NCBI RefSeq assembly: GCF_004138485.1
Contig: NZ_RYEV01000003.1
Span: 992,001-1,056,000, forward strand
Direction of reading: 5' to 3'
Length of the DNA: 64,000 nt
Source of the DNA: Peristeroidobacter soli
Lineage (GTDB): Bacteria > Pseudomonadota > Gammaproteobacteria > Steroidobacterales > Steroidobacteraceae
Positions 19,170 through 28,421 of this stretch are shown here, in pieces. A program made the position numbers and the translations under genes. The notes below the pieces were generated by a model. It was not told where the DNA came from, searched no databases, and saw nothing but the letters and a program-made list of their open reading frames with translations. Numbering within the stretch: the first letter of the stretch is position 1; each line of letters opens with the position of its first letter.

Positions 19170-19265
19170 GTGCCGCCTCATGCAAGGGCAAACTCACCGA
19201 AAGGTGGGGACGCAAAGCCACCGGTCTAAGGGAACACTCCTAGGACAGCGGGGTTGCCAGCGCCG
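19170..19265 (+). promoter_or_regulatory. Cyclic-di-GMP-I (GEMM) riboswitch
   Basis: The sequence carries the GEMM-I conserved core in order: AGGGCAAAC (near 19184-19192), a P2 hairpin with a CGAAAG loop, GGGACGCAAAGCC (19207-19219), the CCGG-CTAA tetraloop-receptor-like segment (19221-19228), a variable hairpin, then TAGGACAGCGGGGTTGCC (19241-19258). These match the Vc2-type aptamer from memory almost position by position. It lies about 70 nt before the first gene of the TlpA/TPR/ExbBD/AgmX operon on the same strand and should make that operon respond to c-di-GMP. A GCCTC/GAGGC hairpin at 19266-19288 may belong to the expression platform; it has no T tract, so the mode (transcription or translation) and sign of control are open. 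Exact ends are approximate. Confidence 0.9.
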
Positions 19266-19333
19266 GCCTCTCATTTAATCGGGGAGGCGCCGATCGGCTG
19301 CCTCACCGCGTGTCCGGCGACGAATAAAGATTG

Positions 19334-19879
19334 ATGTCACAGTCCTCACAAGCTCGCCCGCCGCTCCGTGCTTCCGCCCGGTTGCCACGCTTTGCATTGC
19401 TGGCGCTGTTGCTGCTCGGACCCGCCGTGGGCATCCCGGCCAGCCTGCTGGTCGGTCAGCCCGCGCCCGATTTCGCGCTGCGCTCGTGGGACGGTGCCAA
19501 CGTGCGCCTGTCCGAGCACAGCGGTGAAGTGGTGCTGATCAATTTCTGGGCAACCTGGTGCGGTCCCTGTCGCCAGGAAATGCCGCTGCTCGATGAAATT
19601 TACGGCAAGTATCGTCGCGCCGGTCTGGTGCTGTTCAGCGTCAACCTGGATGAGGAAAGCAATCTGGACTCGGCGCGTGAAATGGCCAAGACGTTGCGAG
19701 TCAGCTATCCGGTGCTGTTCGACGCTCGCAAAGAAGTGAGCCGCGCCTATCAGGCGAGCACCATGCCACTGACGGTGCTGATCGATCGTGAGGGTGTGGT
19801 GCGTTACGTATCCGAGGGCTACAAGGTCGGCTATGAAGCGCGTTACACCGAAAAGCTGCGTGAACTGCTGAACGAGTGA
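19334..19879 (+). CDS. TlpA/ResA-like membrane-anchored thioredoxin
   Basis: This 181-residue protein has an N-terminal signal anchor (about residues 20-40) and a redoxin fold with WCGPC (Cys76 and Cys79), the AhpC/TSA-like insertion and a cis-Pro segment TMPLTVLIDREG. It should act in the periplasm as a thiol-disulfide reductant. It is the first gene after the c-di-GMP riboswitch and heads the TPR/ExbBD operon, so it may keep cysteines of those envelope proteins reduced or act in assembly. A TTG codon directly before the ATG is an alternative start. Confidence 0.88.
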   Translation: MSQSSQARPPLRASARLPRFALLALLLLGPAVGIPASLLVGQPAPDFALRSWDGANVRLSEHSGEVVLINFWATWCGPCRQEMPLLDEIYGKYRRAGLVLFSVNLDEESNLDSAREMAKTLRVSYPVLFDARKEVSRAYQASTMPLTVLIDREGVVRYVSEGYKVGYEARYTEKLRELLNE

Positions 19880-19971
19880 CTCGCGCCGCCCGCAACGGAT
19901 CCGCCTCGCCAATCGAATCGAACTCGTATCGAACTCCGAGCACCATCCACGGATTTTTCCCGGACACTGTC

Positions 19972-20589
19972 ATGCTGCGTCAGAGCCTCCCAAAATTACT
20001 CATCACATGTTTGGCCACGTTGCTGCCGCTGCTGTTCGTAGCCGGGCAGTCGACCGCGCAAGATGCGCCTGCCGCGACCACCACGCCGTTGACTGACTCG
20101 AGCGCGACGGCATCGTCCGCCCCCGCGGGTGGCGGCGACAGCTTCAAGAGCCTCGACGAAGAAGTGCAGGCGTTGAAAAAGGAAGTGCTCGATCTGAACC
20201 GCGAGCTGTTCGTGCTCGAGGAAGAGCTGCTGTTCCCGGCCAACACTCAGGTGGCGGTGTTCGTGTCCATGGATGTCGGTGAATTCTTCGCGCTCGACTC
20301 GGTGACCTTGAAGCTCGACAACAAGGAAGTCGCCAACTATCTGTACACCGAGCGCGAGGCGCAGGCACTGCTCAAGGGTGGCGTGCATCGCGTGTTCATC
20401 GGCAATCTCAAGGCGGGCGAGCACGAGCTGATTGCGCTGTTCACCGGCCAGGGCCCGAATCAGCGGGACTATCGCCGTGGCGCGACCATCAAGCTGGAGA
20501 AGGGCGTCGGCGCCAAGTACGTCGAGCTGAAGATCAGCGACAAGGCGCTCAAGGCGCAGCCCGAGTTCATCGTCAAGGAATGGGAATAA
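19972..20589 (+). CDS. Periplasmic coiled-coil protein of the AgmX/ExbBD operon
   Basis: A 205-residue protein with a signal peptide (MLRQSLPKLLITCLATLLPLLF..., cleavage near STAQ), a low-complexity Ala/Thr/Ser linker, a coiled coil (LDEEVQALKKEVLDLNRELFVLEEELL, about residues 57-83) and a C-terminal beta-rich domain (VAVFVSMDVGEFFALDSVTLKLDNKEVANYLY ... HRVFIGNLKAGEHELIALFTGQ). The frame is open back to a GTG at 19876 overlapping the previous stop, but the ATG at 19972 begins the signal peptide. I do not recognise the family. Four bases separate it from the next TPR gene, so tight coupling is likely. Confidence 0.8.
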   Translation: MLRQSLPKLLITCLATLLPLLFVAGQSTAQDAPAATTTPLTDSSATASSAPAGGGDSFKSLDEEVQALKKEVLDLNRELFVLEEELLFPANTQVAVFVSMDVGEFFALDSVTLKLDNKEVANYLYTEREAQALLKGGVHRVFIGNLKAGEHELIALFTGQGPNQRDYRRGATIKLEKGVGAKYVELKISDKALKAQPEFIVKEWE

Positions 20590-20592
20590 CCC

Positions 20593-22542
20593 GTGCCGGG
20601 CCGAGGTCACAAAGTCCTGGTCGCGGTGCTGCTCGCCCAATTCATGGCAATGGGGGTTACCAGCCCGGCGGTGGCCAAGGAGAAAAAGCCTCCCGAACCG
20701 CGGCCGCTGGTCGGCACCCCGCAGGTCGTGCGCGATCTGCATTGGGGCGACGTGCTGTTCTATTTCTATCAGGACGATTATCTGCAGGCGCTGACGCGGC
20801 TCGGCGCCGCGCAGGATTTCAATCGCGTGAGTCATCACGCCGTCGAGGCCGAGCTGCTCAAGGGCGGTTTGTATCTGTCGCTGGGTCAGCACGAAGAAGC
20901 GGGGCGCATCTTCAAGGCATTGTTGAACGACAACGTGCCGCTCGATGTGCGCAATCGCGCCTGGTTCTATCTCGCGAAAGTCTGGTACCAACGTAACTAT
21001 CTGCAAGACTCCGCGACCGCGCTCGCTTCGATTCGCGGCGCGCTGCCCGGCGATCTGGAGCCGGAGCGTCATCTGCTCGAAGCGCAGGTGCTGATGTACC
21101 TGAACCGCTATGACGAAGCGATTCGCGCGTTGGAGCGGTGGCAGCCGGTGGGTAAAGGCGGCGACGTGTGGTCGTCGTATGCGCGCTTCAACATCGGCGT
21201 CGCGCTGGTTCGTCAGGAGCGCGTCGAGGAAGCGGCCGAGCTATTGAACGAAGTCGGTCAGATCGCGGCGCCGACCGAAGAGCTGGCGGCGTTGCGCGAC
21301 AAGGCCAACCTCGCGCTGGGTTTCGCCTGGCTCAAGGCCAATCGTCCCGAAGACGCCAAGAAAGTATTGCAGCGAGTGCGGCTCGAAGGCCCGCAGTCGA
21401 ACAAGGCGCTGCTCGCCGTCGGCTGGGCCGACTCGGCGGAGAAGAAATTCAACAAGGCGCTCGCGCCGTGGATGGAACTGCGCGAGCGCGACATGCTCGA
21501 CGCAGCGGTGCAGGAATCGTATCTCGCCATTCCCTATGCCTATGCCCAGCTCGACGCCACCGGTCAGGCGGCGGAACAGTATGTGAACGCAGTCCAGGCG
21601 TTCGCGGCTGAGTCCACGCGCATCGATCAATCCATCCAGGCCATTCGCGATGGCAAGCTGCTCGATGCCATCGTCGAGAACGACAAGGCCGATCAGGTCG
21701 GCTGGTACTGGCAACTGCAGAATCTGCCGGACGCGCCCGAGACCCGCTATCTGTATCACCTCCTGGCCACGCACGAGTTTCAGGAAGGCTTGAAGAACTA
21801 TCGCGACCTCAAGCTCATGCAACGCAATCTCGCCACCTGGGCGTTGAGCGTGCAGGCGTTCGAGGACATGGTGGACACGCGGCGCCATGCGTTCGATCAA
21901 CGTCTACCGGTGTTGCAGAAGACGCTGGACACGGTCGACCTGGATGCGATGGAAGCGCACAAGAACGATCTGGAATCGCGTTTGACCGCGACTGAACGCG
22001 ACAATGATGTGTCATCGCTGGCCACCGCCAAGGAAAAGGAACAATGGGCCAAGGTCCAGCAGATCGAAGCGGTGCTGGCCAAGGCCGACCAGAACGATCC
22101 GATGGTGCAGGAGATGCGCGAGAAGGCGCGTCTGATCCGCGGCAAGCTGCTGTGGGATTTCAATGGCAGCTACAAGGCGCGCTTGTGGAAAGCTCGCAAG
22201 GAATTGCGTGAGCTGGACGTGGCTTACAAAGAAGCGCGTCGCCGGTCGGTGCTGGTCGAGCGTGCTCGCGGCGACTATCCCGCTCGCACGGAAGAATTCG
22301 CGCGTCGCGTGGCCACGCTGCCGCCGCGCATCGATGGTTTGACGGCGCGGCTCGAAGCTACGGCTCAGGCGCAGAATCGATATCTCGCCGCCGTCGCGAT
22401 CAAGGAGCTGGAGTCGCAGAAGCAGCGTCTCGCCGCCTATTCGTTGCAAGCGCGCTTCGCGCTGGCCTCGATCTATGACAAGGCGGCGACGGGCAGCAGC
22501 GCTACCGGCGAGAGCAACGTTGACAAGGGAGGCGCGCAATGA
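20593..22542 (+). CDS. Exported TPR/coiled-coil protein
   Basis: This 649-residue protein starts at GTG with a signal peptide (VLVAVLLAQFMAMGVTSPAVA). The first half is built of TPR-like helix pairs (for example YFYQDDYLQALTRLGAAQDF, GGLYLSLGQHEEAGRIFKALL, LLEAQVLMYLNRYDEAIRALERWQ); the second half is long charged helices likely to form coiled coils (EAHKNDLESRLTATERDNDV ... VEARRRSVL-type segments). It is predicted periplasmic. It overlaps the next gene by 4 bp (ATGA) and belongs to the c-di-GMP-riboswitch operon, where it may be a scaffold comparable to TPR components of the Agl-Glt machinery. Confidence 0.85.
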   Translation: MPGRGHKVLVAVLLAQFMAMGVTSPAVAKEKKPPEPRPLVGTPQVVRDLHWGDVLFYFYQDDYLQALTRLGAAQDFNRVSHHAVEAELLKGGLYLSLGQHEEAGRIFKALLNDNVPLDVRNRAWFYLAKVWYQRNYLQDSATALASIRGALPGDLEPERHLLEAQVLMYLNRYDEAIRALERWQPVGKGGDVWSSYARFNIGVALVRQERVEEAAELLNEVGQIAAPTEELAALRDKANLALGFAWLKANRPEDAKKVLQRVRLEGPQSNKALLAVGWADSAEKKFNKALAPWMELRERDMLDAAVQESYLAIPYAYAQLDATGQAAEQYVNAVQAFAAESTRIDQSIQAIRDGKLLDAIVENDKADQVGWYWQLQNLPDAPETRYLYHLLATHEFQEGLKNYRDLKLMQRNLATWALSVQAFEDMVDTRRHAFDQRLPVLQKTLDTVDLDAMEAHKNDLESRLTATERDNDVSSLATAKEKEQWAKVQQIEAVLAKADQNDPMVQEMREKARLIRGKLLWDFNGSYKARLWKARKELRELDVAYKEARRRSVLVERARGDYPARTEEFARRVATLPPRIDGLTARLEATAQAQNRYLAAVAIKELESQKQRLAAYSLQARFALASIYDKAATGSSATGESNVDKGGAQ

Positions 22543-25370
22543 GCGCTTCAGTCAGCAAATCTCACAAACTTCGCATGCTGATTGCGTTCACGCTGTCGAG
22601 CGCGCTCGCCATGCCGGCATTCGCCGCGGAACAGGCTGCTCCCAAGCAGCCTCCGCGCACCATCCGCGATCTCGAGAAGAAAGAGGTCAAGGTCGATCCC
22701 GATCCGCCCAGCAACGTGAAGGCACAGCAGGCGATCGAGCAGTACCGCCGCTTCCTCGAAATGGAATCGCAGAACGAGAAGATGCGCGCCGAAGCGATGC
22801 GCCGTCTGGGCGACCTGCAGGTCGAGGTCGACGAGGACGCTCGCGCCAATGAGGCTGAGTTCGGCGGTCTCGGCGTCGATGAAGCCGTGACCTTGTATGA
22901 AGGGCTGCTCAAGTCCTATCCGAATTACGATCGCAACGATGTCGTGATGTATCAGCTGGCGCGCGCTTATGAAGCGAAAGCGCAGCCTGAGAAAGCGCTG
23001 GCCGTGCTCGACAAGCTGGTGACGACGTATCCGCGCAGCCAGTGGCTGGTGGAGTCTCAGTTCCGTCGCGGCGAAATCCTGTTCAGCCTCGGTCGTTATC
23101 GCGACGCCGAGAATGCGTACGTCGCCGTGACGACGCCGGGTGCCGATACAGGCTTCTTCGAACAGGGCTTGTACAAGCTCGGCTGGTCGCTGTTCAAACA
23201 ATCGCGCGGCGAAGAAAGTGTCTCGGCATTCCTGCGCATGTTGGATCGCGTGCTGGTTCAGGACGGTCGCTTGCGCGCGCGCGATTCGTTGAGTCGTCCG
23301 GAGCGCGAGCTCACCGACGACGCCTTGCGCGCCATCGCCATCACTTATTCGGATCTCGACGGACCGGAGTCGCTCGACGCGGCCCTGGCGCAGCGAGGCG
23401 ATCCGCCGTATGCGCATCAGTTGTATGAGGCGCTCGGCAATTTCTACATCGAAAAGGAACGTTATCAGGACGCGGCGCTGGCGTTCGAAGCGTTCGCCAA
23501 ACGTCGCCCCGACGATCGTTACGCGCCGTCGTTACAGATGCGCACCATCGAGGCGTACGGCAAGGGCGGCTTCGCGCAACTGGTCATCGAGGGCAAACAA
23601 TCCTTCGTCGAACGTTATGCGTTCGGTTCCGCTTTCTGGCGTGAGCGTACGGTCGCCGATGCGCCGGAAGTCGCTGCGCAGTTGAAGTCCAACCAGAAGG
23701 ATCTGGCCGAGTACTACTACGCGCTGGCGCAGAAGGACAAGAAGCCGGAGAACTATGCGGCCGCGGCGCGCTGGTATCGCGCCATGCTCGACTCCTTCCC
23801 GCAAGATCCGGAATCGCCGGGCAACCGCTTCACGCTGGGGGAAGTGTTGTTCGAATCGGGTCGCTTCGCCGAAGCGGCCAAGGAATACGAAACGGCTGCG
23901 TACGACTATCCGGCGCATCCGAAGTCCGCCGCGGCCGGTTATGCCGCACTGGTTTCTTACCAGAAACACGAACCCTCACTGCAAGGCCAGGCGAAGGCTG
24001 TGTGGCATCAGCAGGGCATCGAAAGCGCGCTGATGTTCGCGACCAGCTTCCCCGAGCATCCTGAGTCGGCGCGCGTGCAGACCAAGGCGGATGAAGATCT
24101 GTTCGCGCTGAACGATTTCGAACGCGTGATCGAGGTGTCGACCTTGATTCTGGAACGCAATCCGCCGGTCGAGCGCAAGCTGGCGCGTTCGGCCACGACG
24201 TTGCTGGCGCACTCGCTGTTCGATCGCGGCCGCTTCGGCGAGGCTGAAGCGGCTTACGTGAAGGTGCAGGGGTTCCTGCCGCCGAACGATCCGGATCGCG
24301 CCAACATCGAAGAGCGCATCGCGGCGTCGATTTACAAACAGGCCGAAGCGAAACGCACGGCGGGCGATTCGACCGGCGCGGTCGACGACTTCCTGCGGGT
24401 CGCCGCGCTGGCGCCGAACTCGAAGGCGCGCTCCAACGCCGAATACGACGCCGCGAGCATCCTGTTGCAAAACAAGGAATGGGAACGGGCCGCGCAGGTG
24501 CTGGAAACATTCCGTCGCAACTATCCGAATCACGAGCTGGTGCCGGACGCGACCCGATCGCTCGCGGTCGCCTATCTCGAATTGGGTCGTGGCACGCAGG
24601 CTGCCGCCGAGCTGGAGCGCGTGGCTGCGCGTGACCAGGAGCCGGTCGAAGTCCGCCGCGCGGCGCTGTGGCAGGCGGCCGAGCTCTATGACAAAGCAGG
24701 GTCGCCGACCAACGCGGCCCGGTTGTATGCGAACTACGTGAAACAGTATCCGTCGCCGCTCGATCCGGCGATGGATGCCCGCCAGAAGCTCGCCGATATG
24801 GCGAAAGCCCAAAACGACCTGAAAGTCCGGTCGCAGTGGCTGGATGAGATCATTCGCGCCGATAAATCCGCCGGTGCGGCTCGTACCGATCGCAGTAAGT
24901 ATCTGGCGGCGAAGGCCACCATTGAAACCGCCGACGTGCCTGTGGCGTTGTTCAAGTCGGTCAAGCTGAGCGCGCCGTTGAACAAGTCGCTGAAGACCAA
25001 GCGCGACGCCATGGAGAAGACCCTGGCGGTGTACGGTCAGGCCCTCGACTACGGCGTGGCCGAGGTGACTACGCAGGCAACTTACGGCATGGCCGAATTG
25101 TATCGTCAGCTGGGCGCGGACCTGATGGCTTCGGAGCGGCCGAAGAATCTCGACGCCGATGCCAAGGAACAGTACGACGTGCTGCTCGAGGAACAGGCGT
25201 TTCCGTTCGAGGAAAAGGCCATCGAATTGCACGAAACCAATGTCCAGCGCACCGGCGACGGCATTTACGATCAATGGGTCCAGCGCAGCTTCGATGTGCT
25301 GGCGAAGTTGAAGCCGGCGCGTTACGCCAAGACCGAGATCAGTGAAGACTATGTGCCGACGTTGCCTTAA
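22539..25370 (+). CDS. Large exported TPR protein
   Basis: A 943-residue protein with a clear signal peptide (LRMLIAFTLSSALAMPAFAAE) and a solenoid of many TPR units along nearly its whole length, such as ALAVLDKLVTTYPRSQWLVE, RRGEILFSLGRYRDAENAYV, FTLGEVLFESGRFAEAAKEY and AAQVLETFRRNYPNHELVPD. It should form an extended periplasmic interaction scaffold. The start has a GGGAGG ribosome site and overlaps the stop of the previous gene. Size and repeat build recall the large TPR proteins (GltD/AgmU type) of the myxobacterial motility complex, but homology has not been tested. Confidence 0.88.
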   Translation: MSASVSKSHKLRMLIAFTLSSALAMPAFAAEQAAPKQPPRTIRDLEKKEVKVDPDPPSNVKAQQAIEQYRRFLEMESQNEKMRAEAMRRLGDLQVEVDEDARANEAEFGGLGVDEAVTLYEGLLKSYPNYDRNDVVMYQLARAYEAKAQPEKALAVLDKLVTTYPRSQWLVESQFRRGEILFSLGRYRDAENAYVAVTTPGADTGFFEQGLYKLGWSLFKQSRGEESVSAFLRMLDRVLVQDGRLRARDSLSRPERELTDDALRAIAITYSDLDGPESLDAALAQRGDPPYAHQLYEALGNFYIEKERYQDAALAFEAFAKRRPDDRYAPSLQMRTIEAYGKGGFAQLVIEGKQSFVERYAFGSAFWRERTVADAPEVAAQLKSNQKDLAEYYYALAQKDKKPENYAAAARWYRAMLDSFPQDPESPGNRFTLGEVLFESGRFAEAAKEYETAAYDYPAHPKSAAAGYAALVSYQKHEPSLQGQAKAVWHQQGIESALMFATSFPEHPESARVQTKADEDLFALNDFERVIEVSTLILERNPPVERKLARSATTLLAHSLFDRGRFGEAEAAYVKVQGFLPPNDPDRANIEERIAASIYKQAEAKRTAGDSTGAVDDFLRVAALAPNSKARSNAEYDAASILLQNKEWERAAQVLETFRRNYPNHELVPDATRSLAVAYLELGRGTQAAAELERVAARDQEPVEVRRAALWQAAELYDKAGSPTNAARLYANYVKQYPSPLDPAMDARQKLADMAKAQNDLKVRSQWLDEIIRADKSAGAARTDRSKYLAAKATIETADVPVALFKSVKLSAPLNKSLKTKRDAMEKTLAVYGQALDYGVAEVTTQATYGMAELYRQLGADLMASERPKNLDADAKEQYDVLLEEQAFPFEEKAIELHETNVQRTGDGIYDQWVQRSFDVLAKLKPARYAKTEISEDYVPTLP

Positions 25371-25380
25371 CAGCGCTCAC

Positions 25381-26031
25381 ATGGATCGCCCTGGCATTCG
25401 CGGGCTGATCGTCGGCGCGTTGCTCGGTTTGTTGCTGTCGGGTTGCGGTTCCGCGCCGACGGGTTCAGATGCCAAACAAGAGAAGGCAGGTGCCGAGGCG
25501 GCCGCGGCTGCTCCCGCCGAGCCGGTGTTGCCGCCCGAGGCTGTGCAGCAGTTCGATCGCGCCGTGAACGCGATGAGCTCCGGCGATCTCGCCACCGCCG
25601 AGCAGGGATTCCGCTCGCTCGCGACTGCGTATCCGTCGTATTCCGGGCCGCTGCTGAACCTGGGCATTCTGCACGCCAAGGCCGGCAAGCTGGAAGAGGC
25701 CGAGAAAGCGGTTCGCGATGCCATCGCTCGCAATGGCAACAACGCCGCGGCGTTCAATCAGCTCGGCATCATTCAGCGCAAGCAGGGCAAGTTCAAAGAT
25801 GCCAACGACGCCTATACGCGCGCGGTGCAGATCGATCCGAACTACGCGCTGGCCTGGTTGAATCTGGGCGTGCTGTGCGACTTGTATTTGAATGAGCCGC
25901 AGCGCGCGTTGGAAGCCTATGAGCGTTATCTGGCCACGGCCGCCTCGCCGGATGCGAAGGTCAATGGCTGGGTGACCGAACTGAAGAAACGGATCGGCGC
26001 CGAGCCGCGAAGTGCCCAAACCGCCGAATGA
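25381..26031 (+). CDS. TPR lipoprotein
   Basis: This 216-residue protein begins with a lipoprotein signal (GLIVGALLGLLLSGCG), with lipid attachment expected on Cys22. An Ala/Pro-rich linker and three to four TPR units follow (AVNAMSSGDLATAEQGFRSL, LLNLGILHAKAGKLEEAEKA, AAFNQLGIIQRKQGKFKDAN, AWLNLGVLCDLYLNEPQRAL). It probably sits in the outer membrane facing the periplasm, where it may link the TPR proteins to the membrane, much like GltE/PilF-type lipoproteins. ATG 25381 was preferred to 25342 because it gives a normal-length lipoprotein signal. The stop overlaps the next start (ATGA). Confidence 0.87.
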   Translation: MDRPGIRGLIVGALLGLLLSGCGSAPTGSDAKQEKAGAEAAAAAPAEPVLPPEAVQQFDRAVNAMSSGDLATAEQGFRSLATAYPSYSGPLLNLGILHAKAGKLEEAEKAVRDAIARNGNNAAAFNQLGIIQRKQGKFKDANDAYTRAVQIDPNYALAWLNLGVLCDLYLNEPQRALEAYERYLATAASPDAKVNGWVTELKKRIGAEPRSAQTAE

Positions 26032-26519
26032 GCACCGCTATGAGCACCATGCGCTTCACACTGCCCTTGCTGCTGATCCTGACGTCGGCTGCCGTGCACG
26101 CGGCCGAACAGCCGGGCACGTTATCTAAAGAAGCGACGCAGGCTGGCCCCGCCGTCGATACGAGCAAGACGAATGTAACGCCTTCGTCACCGCCGGCCAC
26201 GGCTGAGCCGACACCGGCCGCGCAGCCAGCCGCGACGTCACAACGTGCCGGTGGCCCGCAAGCGGTCGTGCGTAACGATCGTTTGAACCTCGACACCACG
26301 GTCGTCACCGGTAATCGCGAACTGCCCAAGGTGCTGTACATCGTGCCTTGGAAAAAATCCGATCTCGGCGATCTGCCCGCGCAGCCGTTCAACACGCTGC
26401 TGGATGAAGCACTGACGCCGGTGGATCGTGACGTTTTTCGTCGTGAAGTGACCTACTACGGTGCAATGCATGGCGGTGCCGACGCACCCGCATCGCCACC
26501 TCCGAGCAGTGAGAAGTAG
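26028..26519 (+). CDS. Small periplasmic protein of the AgmX/ExbBD operon
   Basis: A 163-residue protein with a signal peptide (MRFTLPLLLILTSAAVHAAE), a Pro/Ala/Thr-rich linker (about residues 30-85) and a short conserved-looking C-terminal block (TVVTGNRELPKVLYIVPWKK ... FNTLLDEALTPVDRDVFRREVTYYG). No known domain was recognised. It is translationally coupled to the TPR lipoprotein. Internal Met codons at residues 5 and 8 are alternative starts. Confidence 0.72.
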   Translation: MSTAMSTMRFTLPLLLILTSAAVHAAEQPGTLSKEATQAGPAVDTSKTNVTPSSPPATAEPTPAAQPAATSQRAGGPQAVVRNDRLNLDTTVVTGNRELPKVLYIVPWKKSDLGDLPAQPFNTLLDEALTPVDRDVFRREVTYYGAMHGGADAPASPPPSSEK

Positions 26520-26539
26520 GTCGCAGCACGCTTGGTTTA

Positions 26540-26565
26540 TGTAAGGCGATAAAGCGCGCCTTACA
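26540..26565 (+). promoter_or_regulatory. Intra-operon hairpin upstream of exbB
   Basis: A perfect 9-bp inverted repeat, TGTAAGGCG-N8-CGCCTTACA, lies in the 85-bp gap before the TolQ/ExbB gene. This is the longest gap in the operon after the second gene. Without a T tract it is more likely an mRNA processing/stability element or an operator than a terminator. Confidence 0.4.
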
Positions 26566-26604
26566 CGGTATTCGAGTTCCGCACCGCATAGGAGTCCTAC
26601 GACG

Positions 26605-27297
26605 ATGGAATTGATACATTTCATGGTGAATTTCTTCCGCGAGGGAGGATTCTTCCTGTATCCGCTCGCCGCCATCTTCGTGATCGGCGTCGCCATCACC
26701 ATCGAACGTTTCATCTACCTGACCAACGAGACGACCCAGAACCGTCGTCTGTGGGCGCAGGTCGTGCCGCTGATCAACAGCGGCAACTTCAAGCAGGTGG
26801 TGGCCATCACCTCCAAGTCCAAGGCCTCGATCGCGACGGTGCTGAACTACGGCATCGCCCGCCTCGCCAGCGCCCGTCGTCGCGACGACGTCGAGAAGGC
26901 GATGGACGAGAGCCTGCTCGAAATCATCCCGCGCGCCGAGAAGCGCACTCACTATCTGTCGGCGCTGGCGAACATCGGCATGCTCACCGGTCTGCTCGGC
27001 ACCGTCATCGGCCTGATCGCGGCGTTCGCCTCGATCGCGCAGGCCAACCCGGCGGAAAAGGCCAGCTTGCTGGCGGCCAGCATCTCGGTGGCCATGAACA
27101 ACACGGCCTCGGGCCTGTTCTGCGCCATCACGCTGTTGCTGGCCCACATGTTCCTGGAAGCCAAGACCACCAAGATGATCGACAGCCTGGAAATCGCTTC
27201 GGTCAAGTTCATGAACTCGGTGGTGGAGCGTCGCCAGGACGTGGACGGTGGCAACGACGATCTGGCGCCCTCGCGCGGCCGGGCCGCTCACGCCTGA
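26605..27297 (+). CDS. MotA/TolQ/ExbB-type proton channel subunit
   Basis: A 230-residue protein with the three-helix build of the family: TM1 near residues 16-36 (LYPLAAIFVIGVAITIERFIYL), a cytoplasmic loop, TM2 ANIGMLTGLLGTVIGLIAAF and TM3 ASISVAMNNTASGLFCAITLLL. In the TM3 motif the more usual threonine pair before A-x-G-L is replaced by NNT. It should form the stator channel with the two ExbD-like proteins encoded just downstream and convert proton flow into periplasmic work. One TolQ plus two TolR is the subunit set known for AglRQS of Myxococcus. Confidence 0.9.
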   Translation: MELIHFMVNFFREGGFFLYPLAAIFVIGVAITIERFIYLTNETTQNRRLWAQVVPLINSGNFKQVVAITSKSKASIATVLNYGIARLASARRRDDVEKAMDESLLEIIPRAEKRTHYLSALANIGMLTGLLGTVIGLIAAFASIAQANPAEKASLLAASISVAMNNTASGLFCAITLLLAHMFLEAKTTKMIDSLEIASVKFMNSVVERRQDVDGGNDDLAPSRGRAAHA

Positions 27298-27337
27298 CCA
27301 CCTGGAACGCCACAGCGGTCCGTCAAAGGGATAAACA

Positions 27338-27844
27338 ATGGCTCAGTCCAAGGCACAGCGGCGGGTTACGCGCAATCATGCGCGCTACCGTGGCCGGCAC
27401 GAAATCAACGTCGTGCCGATGATCGACATGATGATCATCCTGGTGTTCTTCCTGATCTTCACCGCGGTGTTCACCAAGACGAATATTCTGGAGCTCAACC
27501 TGCCGGGCGCCGACAGTGCGGTGCCGGACCTGCCCGAGGGGTTGAACCTGGAAGTGATCATTCGCAAGGACAAGATCGAGATCGCCGATCGCGGCACCGG
27601 GCTGCTCAAGAGCGTGCCGACCAACGACAAGGGCTACGATCTGGTCGGGCTGCAGGACTACCTGAAGCTGGTGAAGACCAAATATCCCGACAAGACCGAC
27701 GCGACCATTCTGCTCGAGCCGGATATTGCCTATGACACGCTGGTGCAGGTGATGGACACGGTGCGTGTCTTCAGCGTGGCCGAGAACAGCTGGACTTACG
27801 GCGAGCTGTTCCCGGATGTGTCCGTGGGAGACGCGCCGACATGA
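27338..27844 (+). CDS. ExbD/TolR-like protein, first copy
   Basis: A 168-residue protein with a short basic cytoplasmic N-terminus, one transmembrane helix (INVVPMIDMMIILVFFLIF) and a periplasmic domain. The proton-carrying aspartate of the family is conserved (Asp30). It overlaps the second ExbD gene by 4 bp (ATGA). With the upstream TolQ-like protein it should form the energising stator for the TonB-like protein at the end of the operon. Confidence 0.9.
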   Translation: MAQSKAQRRVTRNHARYRGRHEINVVPMIDMMIILVFFLIFTAVFTKTNILELNLPGADSAVPDLPEGLNLEVIIRKDKIEIADRGTGLLKSVPTNDKGYDLVGLQDYLKLVKTKYPDKTDATILLEPDIAYDTLVQVMDTVRVFSVAENSWTYGELFPDVSVGDAPT

Positions 27845-28407
27845 TCAATCGAATCAAACGCCATCGCAGTCGCAAGCACGGCGGTGCCGAAGCCGGCGGT
27901 CACATGACGCTGGTGCCGTTCATCGACATGCTGATGATCCTCACGGTGTTCCTGCTCGTGCACAACTCCGACACGGACATCCTGCCGAACACCAAGGCGA
28001 TTTCCATTCCAGCCTCGCTCTCGGACAAGAAGCCGCGGCCGAGCGTGGTGGTGATGATCACCAAGGAAGATCTGCTGGTGGATGGCAAGGCCATCGCCAA
28101 GGTCGCCGACGTGATCAACGCGACAGACCCGGTGATTCAGCCGCTCAAGGCGGCGTTGCAGGGCCAGGCCGATACCGTGCTGGCGGACGCCGCCAAGCAG
28201 GAGATCAAGGATCGCGAAGTCACCATCATGGGTGACAAGAACACGCCGTACAGCGTGCTTCGCAAGATCATGGCGACCTGCACCGATGCCGACTACGGCA
28301 AGGTGTCGCTGGCGGTGGTCGAGCGCGAAGGCTCCAAGGTCAGCGCGACCGCGGCCGGACGCACGGCCGCGTTCAACGGTTCCTCGTCGAACGCCGTGGG
28401 TAGCTGA
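27841..28407 (+). CDS. ExbD/TolR-like protein, second copy
   Basis: A 188-residue paralogue of the preceding gene: basic N-terminus, single membrane helix MTLVPFIDMLMILTVFLLVHN with the conserved aspartate (Asp29) and a periplasmic TolR-like domain (YSVLRKIMATCTDADYGKVSLAVVERE). Both copies keep the key acid, so both could take part in proton transfer. A heteromeric ExbD pair with a single ExbB is the Agl-type arrangement. Confidence 0.9.
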   Translation: MINRIKRHRSRKHGGAEAGGHMTLVPFIDMLMILTVFLLVHNSDTDILPNTKAISIPASLSDKKPRPSVVVMITKEDLLVDGKAIAKVADVINATDPVIQPLKAALQGQADTVLADAAKQEIKDREVTIMGDKNTPYSVLRKIMATCTDADYGKVSLAVVEREGSKVSATAAGRTAAFNGSSSNAVGS

Positions 28408-28421
28408 GGAGCGCGCCACTC

